Assembly: GCF_000340215.1 (NCBI RefSeq)
Contig: NW_006921532.1
Coordinates: forward strand, 10,701,764-10,765,763
DNA from: Pseudocercospora fijiensis CIRAD86
Lineage: Eukaryota; Ascomycota; Dothideomycetes; Mycosphaerellales; Mycosphaerellaceae
Reading direction: 5' to 3'
DNA: 64,000 bases
Part shown: positions 1 through 10,581 of the stretch, in pieces
Numbering within the stretch: the first letter of the stretch is position 1
Layout: every line of letters starts with the position of its first letter
Made by a program: the position numbers and the translations under genes
Notes under the pieces: generated by a model
Seen by the model: the letters and a program-made list of their open reading frames with translations, nothing else
Told to the model about the DNA's origin: nothing
Database searches by the model: none

Positions 1-216
1 TACGCGAGATATAGGCCCCTTCCGCTAGAGGCTATTAGTATCTTTGTTTTTAAAAACGTTACGAATAAATATATATTAAAAGTAACGTATATATATCGTA
101 AATCTCGTCTAATTTATTTACTATCCTCCGTATTCTATAGTACGTTACCCTTCGCAACGAGCGTAGGGGTTAAAAGATAATATATACGGTATTAAATTTA
201 GGCCCGTTTCGTAAGG
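1..216. repeat. RIP-degraded repeat DNA flanking the gypsy insertion
   Basis: AT-rich sequence almost without CpA/TpG and with no intact reading frame. It ends in TAAGG, the left copy of the target-site duplication of the gypsy element, so it was joined to the sequence now starting at 7357 before the insertion. I do not recognise which repeat family it came from. Confidence 0.6.
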
Positions 217-413
217 TGTTAGGGCTAAAGAGGCTATACGTAATTGGCATATAACTAGGCCGAGTAAAGCTAGGGTCTCGATGCCTTAGGTAGGGCTTAG
301 CGCTTAGCGTTAGGCTAACTCTCCTACCTTCCTCCCTCTCCTTCTAGATCCTTATCGAATACTACTTATACCTACTACTACCCTATCTACCTGCTAACAT
401 AACCCTTCTTATA
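217..413 (+). repeat. 5' LTR of gypsy element
   Basis: 197-bp direct repeat matching 7160-7356 with about eight differences, all C/T or G/A transitions. It begins with TG and ends with TA; the expected terminal CA has become TA. The left boundary is fixed by the target-site duplication. Confidence 0.92.
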
Positions 414-1074
414 TAGTATTCGATCCACCCTTTAAGGGTAGCAGCTAGATAGTCCTAATTTCAAGCTTTTAGCGGTATAGCTACGAACAAGACTAATCTA
501 ACTATATTGCGCCCGAAGAACGGGACCTATACATACTATTCTATCGAAACAACCGTACCAATTATTAAGCAAGGCCTTCTATACGGCCTATTATACTAAG
601 TCAATCGCACTAAGCCGATATCTACTAATTCCGCTATATCCGTATCTTAGGGGCCTATAATATATTATTAGTGTTACCCCCTATTACAATAATAGCCGGC
701 TCGTTACGAAGTAACAACAACCGTGCTACCGCTAGCAGCGCTAGCAATAACAACGCTAGTAGCATAGTTCCCGCTAAAGTGCCTGCTAAAGTGCCTCCTA
801 CTAAAGAGCCTACCGGAGAGCCTATTAAAGAAGAACCTATAATTCTAGGTAACGACCTAGAATTGCCTGTCGACGACATTCTTAACAATATTATTAACCG
901 TCGATATAGCTAACTAGCCTTTAGCCCCTAACTAGTAGGGAGACTTTAAGAAGCTACCTAAAACAGGCTTACTGCCCTACGTTAAGAATAACAGCTAAAG
1001 GATAATCTCCTCGAGATTCGCCGCCTATAGGAAGCCCTAACAACTACTGCTAGACTAGAACTAGTAGCAGGACC

Positions 1075-2030
1075 TTTTATTTAAAAGAAGGATGCTAAGC
1101 TTAAAGACTGTACCGTATTTGATAGCTCTAGCCGCAAGCAGTATAATAATTACATACGTAATTGTGAATTGAACTAGCGGAATGCACTAAGGGCCCTACT
1201 AGACGACTATTCGCTAGTCGTCTATGCTATACAATACATTAATAGAGACCCAAAACGCACCTAGGATAACTATTTCGACTCCCTTACTAATTAGACCGCT
1301 ATTTAGTGGCAAGACTACAAGACTATTATACTAGACACCCTTAGAAACCCTATACTAAGGCAACAATACGCTTAGGACTAATACCTTCGAGCTAAACAAA
1401 AGACTGATTAATCGGCTCGCTTATTTAAGGCCTATTTAAAGATCCTTAAGGACGATTTGCTAGCTAAGACCGACTCTATCTAGATTTCCGAAATACGCCC
1501 TAAATTGCGATAGGAATTAGTCCTTAAATTGGACCGCCGTCGTATATTCGAATAGGCTAACCTAATACGCATTTAATTTATAGTCGAAGTGGAAACAGCC
1601 GAACGGGCTGTTTAGCTCTAACAACGACTAGAATCGAGGATCCGACTAGCTAGTACTAACCGCGGCAATCGTAGTAGCCGCGGAGGAAACTAAGGTTCCT
1701 ACTATAACAACAATGCTAATAATAGGAACAGTAACAATAACCGTAGAAGAGGCTGTAGCCGCCGGCTATATAGAGGAGGCCGCGATAGGGGCCGTAGAAG
1801 GGGCTCGTATCCCTATAATACTAACCGCTCTACTAACAATAACAACAGCTACGGTAGTCTACTAACCGGGTTGAAGTGCTTTAACTATAATAGCACTAGC
1901 TATCTACTAGGCTAATACGACAAACCTAAGGATTAGGCCCGAATCGACTATACTGCCGCTAAGCACCGTAAGCACCTTTTAGCCGCTAATGCTACCCCTA
2001 TCGGTCCTTCGAAAAAAGAGTAAGCGCCGC
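1075..2030 (+). pseudogene. Gypsy gag relic with mutated zinc knuckle
   Basis: Reading through in-frame TAG/TAA gives a continuous Gag-like protein. It includes a capsid-type stretch (about 1080-1640), an Arg/Gly/Asn-rich linker (about 1640-1850), and a CCHC zinc knuckle at about 1880-1925. In the knuckle the second Cys and the His both read Tyr, and a Gln has become a stop. Each change is a single C-to-T or G-to-A transition, the RIP type. No functional product is possible. Confidence 0.8.
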
Positions 2031-2109
2031 ACTAACTGTTAGCCTTATACGGCGTAAGACTATCGACATTGTGCTAGCTATTATACGTACCTGTCTTATA
2101 TCTAGGCGC

Positions 2110-5100
2110 GATACTAACTATAAGGCAAAGGTTATGCTAGACCCCGGAAATTCAGTTAGTGCCCTTATTAGCTATCGCCTAGCTAAGCAATTAGACCTCC
2201 GACAACTGCCGAAAACTAACCTACTAACCCTTACTTAGTTTAATAACGCTCGGTACTTAACCTATAGGGCCTACTATGTTCCTATAGTTCTAAAAGACGA
2301 CCTCGGAAATGAACGCCTACTGAACTTCACTGCCTACGCGGTAGATATAGACAGCCTTCTATCCGACATTGTTATTAGCAACCCTGTTCTTAAGTACTAT
2401 GCTATAGTTATAGACTTAGGCAGTTAACAATAGCGATTTAGAATCGCTAGGAAAGAGGACATTGAATACATCGACATTAGCGAGTGTCCTAATAATATTA
2501 GGGTCCTGTTTATTAGCAACCTAATACTAGCCTCCGCCTTAGCTAATCCGACTACCGACCTGCTCGGTAGTAATAACGATAAACCTGTGCCCCCTAATAG
2601 CATAGACCCTAATTAGCTCGAACGTATACTAGTGCCTATTCGAGAGACCTATATTAATATATTTAAATATTACCTAGTATCGATATTGCCTATATTCAAG
2701 GAGACAGATTATAAGATTAATATTATAGAGGGCAAGAAGGTTCCTTTTAGCCCCCTCTACAACCTTAGTAAACGAGAGCTTGCTATATTGCGTAAGTACC
2801 TAGAGGAAAACCTAGCTAATAGTCGCATTCGGTATAGTAACAGCCCTGCTAGCGCCCCTATCCTATTCGTACTAAAGAAGGATAGTAGCCTACGCCTCTA
2901 TATCGATTATCGTAGGCTTAATGCTGTTACTATTAAAGATCGCTGTCTACTTCCTCTTATTAATAAGACCCTCGATCGCCTTTCTAGTGCCTACTACTAT
3001 ACTATATTAGACATTAAGGACGCCTATTACCGCATTCGTATTCGCAAGGGCGATAAATAGAAGACAGCCTTTCGCACTCGCTATAGCCATTTCGAGTACT
3101 TAGTTATGCTATTTAGGCTAGCCAATGCCCCTGCTATATTCTAGTCCTACATCAATCGGGCCCTATTAGGCCTATTAGATCACCTCTGTATAGTTTACCT
3201 AGATAATATCCTAGTTTATATACACTTACCTAACATTGCGGAGTACTAGGCTACAGTCCGCAAGGTCCTTAACCGCCTACGAGCCTATAGACTGTATTAC
3301 AAGCCTTCTAAATGCACCTTTACTACTAAGGAGGTAGCCTTCCTTAGTTTTATCGTATTAACTAATAGTGTTAAGGCTAATCCTAATCGAATTAAGACTA
3401 TTACTAAATAGCCAACACCTACTAGTATCAAAGAGCTTCAATTATTCCTAGGTTTTGCTAACTTCTACCGTCGATTTATCGAAGGTTACTCGCGGCACGT
3501 AATACTACTAACGGAACTTACTAAAACTAAGGCCAACCTAACTAGAGAGTTTAAATAGACTAATAGAGCATAAGCCGCTTTTAACGGTTTAAAGAAGCGA
3601 TTTACTAAAGTCCCTCTGTTACACTATTTTATACTAAACAAGCAGATCCGGATTAAGACTAACGCTTTACAGTTCGCTATATTAGCTATAATGTCCTAGC
3701 AGTCAGATAGTAACTACTACTAGCACCTAATTGCCTTCTTCTCGAGGAAGATAATTAATACTAAGCGTCGCTACGAGACCTACGAGTAAGAGCTCTTAGC
3801 TATTATTAAAGCCTTTAAGCACTAGCGCTATTATCTCGATAGTGCCTAGCATACTATTTAGGTCTATACGGACTATAACAACCTCCGTAGAATTACGAAG
3901 GTTACTAGGGTTATAGGTCGATAGGCTAGATAGGCCGTCTACCTCGCTAGGTTTGATTTTAATATATTATATCGGCTAGGCGTAAGCAACCCTACTAATA
4001 GCCTATCGAGGCGACCTAATTACGATAGCGGGACTTAGCAATCTATTAATTTATTGTTTCCAACCCTGCAGTATAAGATTGCTATAGCCCGTATTGTTAA
4101 TAAGCACGCGTAGGATAAGCGGCTTACCGGACTCCGCGACGGCTTGAAGTATATTAATGCTCTTGCTATATTAATAGTGCGTATTAAGGCAAGAGCTAAG
4201 GATACAGATAGGAGAAGTTATAATAACTCCCTAGTCGATATCGCTATATACAGTAACAGCGATTAAAGCACTAATGCAGTTAATCCGGCTGCTAGTGCTA
4301 TTAGATGTATATAATGCGTACCTCGTTTAATAGCGAGGGTGCTGTTAAATGACCTTATAAATGGGGATAGTCAATTGTTTATAGATAAGCTGTTACGGGC
4401 TTAGTAGAGGGACGCCTTTGCTACTAAACGTATAAACAAGCTTATAAGTAGGCGAAAGACTCGATCTAGTAAGAGTAATTAGTCGATCGACGACAAAGGT
4501 TACTTAAGGTTTAAGGGTAGATACTATGTCCCCGCTAAACAATCGATTAGACAAGAACTTCTTAAGCGACACTATAATAGTGAGCTTGCCGGTTACTATA
4601 GTATAGAGAGGTCGCACGAGCTACTATCGCGTATATACTACTAGCTAAATAGTAAGCGGGATATAAAGGACTACGTAAACACGTATGCCGTATATTAACG
4701 TATTAAGGCACCAAAGTATTAGCCTTTTAGCGAGTTGTCCTTATTGCTAATCTCTTACAAGCTATTTGCAGAGCTTATAATAGATTTTATTACAGGTCTT
4801 CCCCCTACTAAGCGAAGAGGAAGCAAAGATATCTTTAATACTATCCTAGTCGTTGTAGACCGGTTTACTAAGGGCGCTCGATACATCCCGGCGCGGAAAG
4901 ATTGGACTACTATTAATATAGCAGAAGCGCTATAGAACAACATCTTCTATACCTATTAGGGGACCCCTAAAGGGATAGTCTCCGACCGAGGCTCGACATT
5001 TATATCTCATTATTAGAGTGAAATTTGCCTATAGCTAAGACTCAAGCATCGCCTATCTATAGCATTCTATCTACAAACAGATAGTCAGACCGAAAGGCAG

Positions 5101-5905
5101 AATGCTACGCTATAGCAGTACCTGCGTAGCTACATTAATAAGAACCCTAATAACTAGGTTAATCTCCTACAACTAGCCGAATTCGTGTATAACAACAGTA
5201 TCTACTTATCTACTAAGGTGTTACCTTATTTCGCTATAATAGGAAGCAACCCTACGCTACTATAAGACCCCCTATCGCTCGAGGCCGAGCGTAAGGAAAG
5301 GGAAGCGCGTTAAGTACCCGAAATACTAGCGGCTATTAAGAGGGTTTAAAAGATGCGAGAAATCTATACTAAGATAGCCGAGAAGTTGACAAAGGCTTAA
5401 GAGTACTAAAAGACCTACTATAACAAACACTACCTTCTAATAACCTTTAAGCAAGGCGATATAGTTATGCTTAGTACAAAGAACCTCCGCATCCGCAAAC
5501 ACCTATTACCCGATAGTAAAACAAGGCCCAAGCTCGTACTAAGATACATTAGCCCATTCCGCATCCGAGAACCGAAGGGCATATAGGCCTACTAGTTATA
5601 GCTTCTACCCTATTACACTATCTATAACACCTTCTATATATCCCTCCTTAAGCTATACTATTAACGCGAAGGCGACGAAGCACCTGCTAAGTTAGAAGAA
5701 GTCTTAGCTAATAGTAAAGAACTATAGTCTATAGAACGTATCCTGCAGCACTAGACTAGGAAAGGCAAGAAGGAGTACCTATTAAGATAGCAAGGCTATT
5801 TACCTAAATAGGACTCGTAGGAAGCTAAAGCCTCTTTTAAAGACATAACTAAGTTGTTAGACGAGTATTAGACTAGTGTAAAGAATAAGAAGAAGGCTAA
5901 AAGCT
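2110..5905 (+). pseudogene. Gypsy pol relic: protease, RT, RNase H, integrase, chromodomain
   Basis: The longest surviving open segments are the RT fingers/palm (2632-3060, with LYIDYRRLN and the ILDIKDAYY motif) and part of the integrase core (4735-4935, ending ...VVVDRFTKGARYIP). Upstream lies an Asp-Pro-Gly protease motif near 2139. The RT active site YxDD reads Tyr-Leu-Asp-Asn at 3196-3207, so a catalytic Asp is lost through a G-to-A change. RNase H sequence follows at about 3640-4020, and the integrase continues to about 5270. The C-terminal part (about 5730-5890) reads as a chromodomain (ERIL, KEYL, RW-GYLP, WDSWE landmarks). Many TAG codons stand at expected Trp positions. Confidence 0.85.
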
Positions 5906-7159
5906 CGTAATGTTACTAAGGCTTAGAATTAATAGCACCCCCGGGGTGCTATTAGCTAACTAATTAGAGGCCGACAAACTAGGACAATAAGACTACACTA
6001 CTATAGTAGACGCGTACTAAGTATTAACAAACGCGCTATAACTGTTAACTAATCGCCTGCTCTTTTAAGGATTCTACCTCTTCCCTAATGCGCCCTATAG
6101 GTCCCCCTCTTGTTTTTTATTCTATCGAGGCCTCGAGACCTAAGCGTTCGACAAGGGCGACGTGCGCGCGCGTGCGAATGACGGTAATAAAGGTAATAGT
6201 ATCGCGCTACGAGCTAGCAGTGCGCCGGCGGCCGGCGCGGCTATGTTAGTAACGGTATTATAGAGTGTGTTATTAGTCGAAGAAGGAAATCGAAAGCAAG
6301 GTAAAGTTAGCGCTAAGACGACTAGCGCTGCTATTATTAACATTACTTACTGTTATCGCTACGCCTATAGACACAACCTCACCTACACTACGAGCCTAAG
6401 GCACTCTTAATCAAAACTTTAATTAAAGCCTTAAGCCTATTAAAGGTTTAATTAAAACTTTGAGGCTAAGTCAAAACTTTGACTAAGCTAAAAGATTAAG
6501 CGACTAATAGACTAACTAAGGGCAAAACTATAGAGCTAAGCTAGCCGGGGTCGATCTTGCGGACAATAGGTTACTCCTCGATCTTTCCGACCCTTTAAGC
6601 GAGGCGAACCTCTACTACTACACTTATAATAGCCTTTACCTATAGAAACTAGAAGAACTAAGTTTTTTGAAAAGATATAATTAGTTAACACTTAAAGGCT
6701 ACTAAACCTAACTAATTTGGGCTAGTAAAACTACGACAGTAAATAATAGCCCTCGTAATAATAAGAACAACCCTCGGAAGCGGACAAACCCTCGGAGCGG
6801 ACATTTCTAGGTCTGTTAGAGTAGACGCAAAGAACTCGTACGACATTACTTAGAACGGAGGCAGTGCTGCAATACCTCGTACGTCTACCTGTTATAGTAG
6901 GGAAGACGCGCTCGTATTATAATTAGTCGATAGTCCTTAATTCTTATAGCTTTATATCCCTTTACTTTATTGTATATAAGGATAGCGCAGTTAGAGTTAG
7001 ACGTTGTATTAGAAAGTGAGGTTTGATATAGTTATATAATTAGGTAGTTAAGTGTTTAATTTAGCGCGAGCTAAGCAGTCTATTAGACTTGCTAAGTTAG
7101 TAGCAATAGAGGTCGAAATTGACAGGCTACGAGGGCGCGGCCTTTAGAAGGGAAGCGTG

Positions 7160-7356
7160 TGTTAGGGCTAAAGAGGCTATACGTAATTGGTATGTAACTA
7201 GGCCGAGTAAAGCTAGGGTCTCGATACCTTAGGTAGGGCTTAGCGCTTGGCGTTAGGCCAACTCTCCTACCTTCCTCCCTCTCCTTCTAGATCCTTATCG
7301 AATACTACTTATACCTACTACCACCCTATCTACCTACTAATATAACCCTTCTTATA
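7160..7356 (+). repeat. 3' LTR of gypsy element
   Basis: 197-bp partner of 217-413, followed by the right target-site duplication TAAGG at 7357-7361. Confidence 0.92.
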
Positions 7357-7827
7357 TAAGGTAAGTTTTATACATGCCGTACTTACTTGCTAGAAATGTA
7401 AGGAACGTAACGAACTCTATTACGCGGGCGTATAGTAGTAATAAGAAGCTATTTATTATAACTATAGAGATTAAGAATAGTAGCAGTAATTTCGAGGTTG
7501 TAATAGACGTCTAGATAGGACAGGTAATTTAGGACCCTTATATATGCCTAAAACAGCTATATTAAATACGCGTATAGAGAAGGTGCGGCTAATTAGAGGA
7601 TATAGAGAGCATAAAACTTCTTCGATAGCTCTTCGCGGCGTCTAGAAGGAGGTAGAGGGACAGACCGTAGTCGACGTTAACGGCTTAGTTAGCTTAGTTA
7701 GCGTTTGTTAAGGGATTGCAGTTTAGGAGAGGTTTAGGAGAGATAGAATACTCCTCTACGGCCCGAGAATAATATAGAGTAGGAAACTATATAGTACTAT
7801 CGCGGTATCGGTATCTAGCGCTAGTAA
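7357..7827. repeat. RIP-degraded DNA between two LTR elements
   Basis: Continuation of the pre-insertion sequence from 1-216. It is AT-rich and CpA-poor, and I can support no frame or known motif. It separates the gypsy element from the gag-only LTR element. Confidence 0.5.
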
Positions 7828-7940
7828 TAAGTTAAATCCTAAGGCATATACCTAGGTCCGTATATATACGCGGTACCCTATTTAGCGACTTCTCGCTTCT
7901 TCCGTAGACACTTAATTAACTATCGAATACATATACTTTA
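7828..7940 (+). repeat. Left LTR of gag-only element (RIP-mutated)
   Basis: 113 bp, same length as 9414-9526. I count 15 differences, all reading as CpA/TpG in the right copy and TpA here. Confidence 0.88.
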
Positions 7941-8099
7941 AGTAGTTATAAGCCCTCGACTGCTTCCGACCTAAGATAATAGTAAACACTTTTAAAGTAG
8001 GGGGTGCGACTAATACCGACAATTAAATAGCTAAGATAGCCGTTTCCGACTCGACTACTACGACTATCGCGACTAGCGGCATTCGCAAACTAATACCTA

Positions 8100-8780
8100 C
8101 TAACTATTCCCTCTAGAGCGTCGACATTAAAGCCCTTCTACGGCGCTCTAAGCTACTAAAATATACGACGACTAATCGAGCTGCTATACTTAAAGATACG
8201 GCTTTAAAGGACGATTATAAAAAGAAGGTAGTAGACGCCGCTAACCTAATTACCCTTACTCTTAGCGACTCGATTAAAAGCCGCTTGTCTTCTGCTAATA
8301 GCGACTTTAATAATAGCTATTAGCTAATAGCTAAGATTAAGGCGATATACTAGCTAGATACGAAAACTAAGTACTTCTTATTATAGAAAGAGCTCTTTAG
8401 GCTAAAGTACGACGGCAAGGATATTAAGGCTTATATTGCAAAGATCCGGACACTTAGCGATCGTATTAAGTCCATTAATATTAAGCTTACTACCGATAAG
8501 CGCGACCTTCTAATTCTTATAATAATAGTTAGTCCGTATTACGATATACTAAGCTACTACTAGACTGTTAACCTAAAGGATATAACATTCGATAAGGCCT
8601 ATACTAATCTACGCGACGATTGCCGCCGACAGCTTGCTTTAGACCCGATAGTTCCTACTAATTTAGCTAAAGCTAAGACTAAGACTAATAAGGCTAAGAA
8701 ACAGCACTATAGCTACTATAAGAAGAAGCATAGTCTAACTTGCTTTAAGAAGAACCCTAAACAGGCACCTAACTAGTAGA
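8100..8780 (+). pseudogene. Copia-type Gag relic (UBN2-like) with zinc knuckle
   Basis: One frame stays readable through a handful of TAG stops at likely Trp positions. It encodes a Lys/Leu-rich Gag-like protein with segments such as VVDAANLITLTLSDS, KDIKAYIAKIRTLSDRI and FDKAYTNLRDDCRRQLA. It ends in a knuckle-like KKKHSLTCFKKN in which the first Cys pair reads Tyr. Assignment to the Copia/UBN2 Gag type rests on the overall pattern and the missing pol. Confidence 0.6.
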
Positions 8781-8885
8781 AAGAAATGTAGAAGTAATAA
8801 TAGTCTAATATAGCTATTGCGATACTATTTAACGACCCTCGACCTAATACTAAGCTAGCAACTAGAAAGAACTAGGCCTTCTAAA

Positions 8886-8976
8886 CGACTAAACCTAAAC
8901 CGACTAAACCTAAACCGACTAAACCTAAACCGACTAAACCTAAACCGACTAAACCTAATACGACTAAATAGCTGCT
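8886..8976 (+). repeat. 15-bp tandem repeat coding TKPKP
   Basis: About five to six copies of ACTAAACCTAAACCG, the last ones diverged. In one frame it reads Thr-Lys-Pro-Lys-Pro. It lies just downstream of the Gag relic and may have been its C-terminal tail. Confidence 0.85.
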
Positions 8977-9089
8977 TTAAGTACCTACTTATAAGAAGTA
9001 GGGGGTATCGTAGCTACTAACTAAACCGCAATTAATACCTATCTACTAGAAGTAGGGGGTGCGGCGGCTAATTAACTAATTAACAACTA

Positions 9090-9340
9090 TTATAAGGGCA
9101 AGATGCCTAGGTTAGATTAACTAAACTAAACAACTAATAAAAGGTATAATACCTAGGTTGCTAACTAAACTAAACAACTAATAAAGGGCAAGATGCCTAG
9201 GTTGCTAATTGACTAAACAACTAATAAAGGGTATAATGCCTAGGTTACTAATTAACTAAACAACTAATAAAGGGCATAATGCCTAGGTTGCTAACTAATT
9301 AACTAATTAAATAACTATTAGAAGGGCAGGATGCCTAGGT
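9090..9340. repeat. 43-51-bp minisatellite inside the LTR element
   Basis: Six imperfect units, marked by CCTAGG at about 9106, 9152, 9196, 9239, 9282 and 9333. Each has an AT-rich half built from ACTAAACAACTAATAAA and a half ending GGGCA-AATGCCTAGGTT. It lies between the Gag relic and the right LTR. Confidence 0.8.
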
Positions 9341-9413
9341 CTATGAATAATACCCCTTGTTTGATTTGAGCGACTTTGTATTCACCAACGTGCCTTGCAT
9401 ATGCACGAGGGGG

Positions 9414-9526
9414 TGAGTTGAATCCTGAGGCATATGCCTAGGTCCGTGCACACACGCGGCACCCTATTTAGCGACTTCTCGCTTCTTCCGTAGACACTCA
9501 ATCAACTATCGAACACACACACTTCA
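9414..9526 (+). repeat. Right LTR of gag-only element (not RIP-mutated)
   Basis: 113-bp partner of 7828-7940 that keeps its CpA and TpG dinucleotides, including GTGCACACACG and a CACACACAC run. It forms the boundary between repeat DNA and the gene island. Confidence 0.88.
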
Positions 9527-10581
9527 AGTCAACAAGCTGCAGGTTGAAGGTTCTGCATACACGTAGCCGGGGTCGGGTGCAGGGAGGTGACGAATGTGGT
9601 GTTGAGGCTTCACGAGGCTTCCGTCCATCCCTTCCTAGTGGTTTGGAGGGTGCATGCAGGCGTGCAAAGTCACATGCGCTGACTATCCACTCGACTCTGG
9701 CGCTTGCCGTGGCGTCGCTCGTGCAGAGCCATGCTGCGCTGCGCTGCGAGCTCGCGGATCATCAGCTCAGCGGCAAATGCACCCACCATACCAACAGCCA
9801 ACGCGCAGTCGTCGCGCTTCTGAGACCTCTGCTGCTTTTCTCCCTCACTCTCTGACGCTGCCCGCACCGTCGAGACCACCACCACCACCACCACCACCAC
9901 CACCACCATGTCCTCTCCACCATCCACATCCATTTCCCGCCCGGCCTAAGGCATCGTCAACATCAGTTCCGGATCGCCCTTCGCCATCGCGCACCGCACC
10001 GCACCGCACCGCATCGCACCGCACCGCACCTTACCGCACCGCTGTTCCTCCTTCAACTGCACCAGCTCTGAGACTGCACGCTGCACTCTGCAGGCCACGC
10101 GCGGCGCACGCACGTCTATATATGCGAAAACCAATCTCAGTCGGCCACGTCGTACAGAGCGTCCCCGACGCCTGTTTTGCCAGTGGCGTCCGGCTCTGCA
10201 GCATCACCGACCCCTCGGCCTTCCCGTGACAGGCCTGCCCACCTGTGGCTTAGCCTCCACTCTGCTGCAGCACATCGCTTCGTCCGATATTCTCCATCGA
10301 TATGTTCCACCCACACGACCAAGGTGCCTATTATTCTCTACTTTCCCGCTCCAACTCCCCGTCGTCGTATTTCCTTAGTCGCAGAGCGCTGGACGCTGAC
10401 CCCATCCATCCTTAATAGATAGAATCTACTCAATGCCATCACCCGAACCGACGATTCATTCACTGCGCATACGGCCTTGACACATACGCCATACATACCC
10501 TAATGCATCTGGCATCGAAGCACACCATATTATCGAAGTATTGCGACTGGCTAGTTGTGCTGCGACCTGCAACCTCTGGCC
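9527..10581 (+). promoter_or_regulatory. Long 5' region of the methyltransferase-like gene
   Basis: Non-repetitive, CpA-rich sequence with two simple tracts: an (ACC)n run at about 9878-9909 and a CACCG pentamer run at about 9990-10041. Open frames here are short, overlap on both strands and are made of the simple repeats, so I do not call genes. It most likely holds the promoter and 5' UTR of the gene starting at 10582. Confidence 0.5.

Larger units (their letters stand above)
217..7356 (+). mobile_element. Ty3/gypsy LTR retrotransposon (chromovirus), RIP-inactivated
   Basis: A complete element. Two 197-bp LTRs start TGTTAGGG, end TTATA, and are flanked by the 5-bp duplication TAAGG (212-216 and 7357-7361). 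The internal part carries remnants in the order gag with zinc knuckle, aspartic protease, reverse transcriptase, RNase H, integrase and C-terminal chromodomain, which is the Ty3/gypsy order and the hallmark of chromoviruses. A purine-rich tract just before the right LTR (about 7147-7158) could be the polypurine tract. About 1.2 kb between the chromodomain (end about 5900) and the right LTR shows no coding potential, only short direct repeats of an AAAACTTT type near 6410-6480. Reading frames are broken throughout by TAG/TAA at Trp/Gln positions, as expected from RIP. The element cannot encode active proteins. Confidence 0.93.
7828..9526 (+). mobile_element. 1.7-kb gag-only, probably non-autonomous Copia-like LTR element
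   Basis: Two 113-bp LTRs (7828-7940 and 9414-9526), beginning TGAGTT and ending CTTCA in the undamaged copy, bound a 1.47-kb interior. The interior has a Gag-like reading frame with a degraded zinc knuckle (about 8100-8780), a TKPKP-coding 15-bp tandem repeat, and a 43-51-bp minisatellite. There is no protease, RT or integrase, so it would need proteins from another element. Flanks are AGTAA and AGTCA, a 4/5 match to a target duplication. RIP-type mutation is heavy up to about 9335, but the last ~190 bp including the right LTR looks untouched. Confidence 0.8.

Noticed and set aside
7362..7827. Part of the gypsy element beyond its right LTR
   Set aside because: The TAAGG target duplication places the element's end at 7356; this DNA is older flank.
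9544..10422. Several overlapping open frames of 60-190 codons on both strands
   Set aside because: They are made largely of ACC and CACCG simple repeats, have no domains, and overlap each other on opposite strands in a likely promoter/5' UTR.
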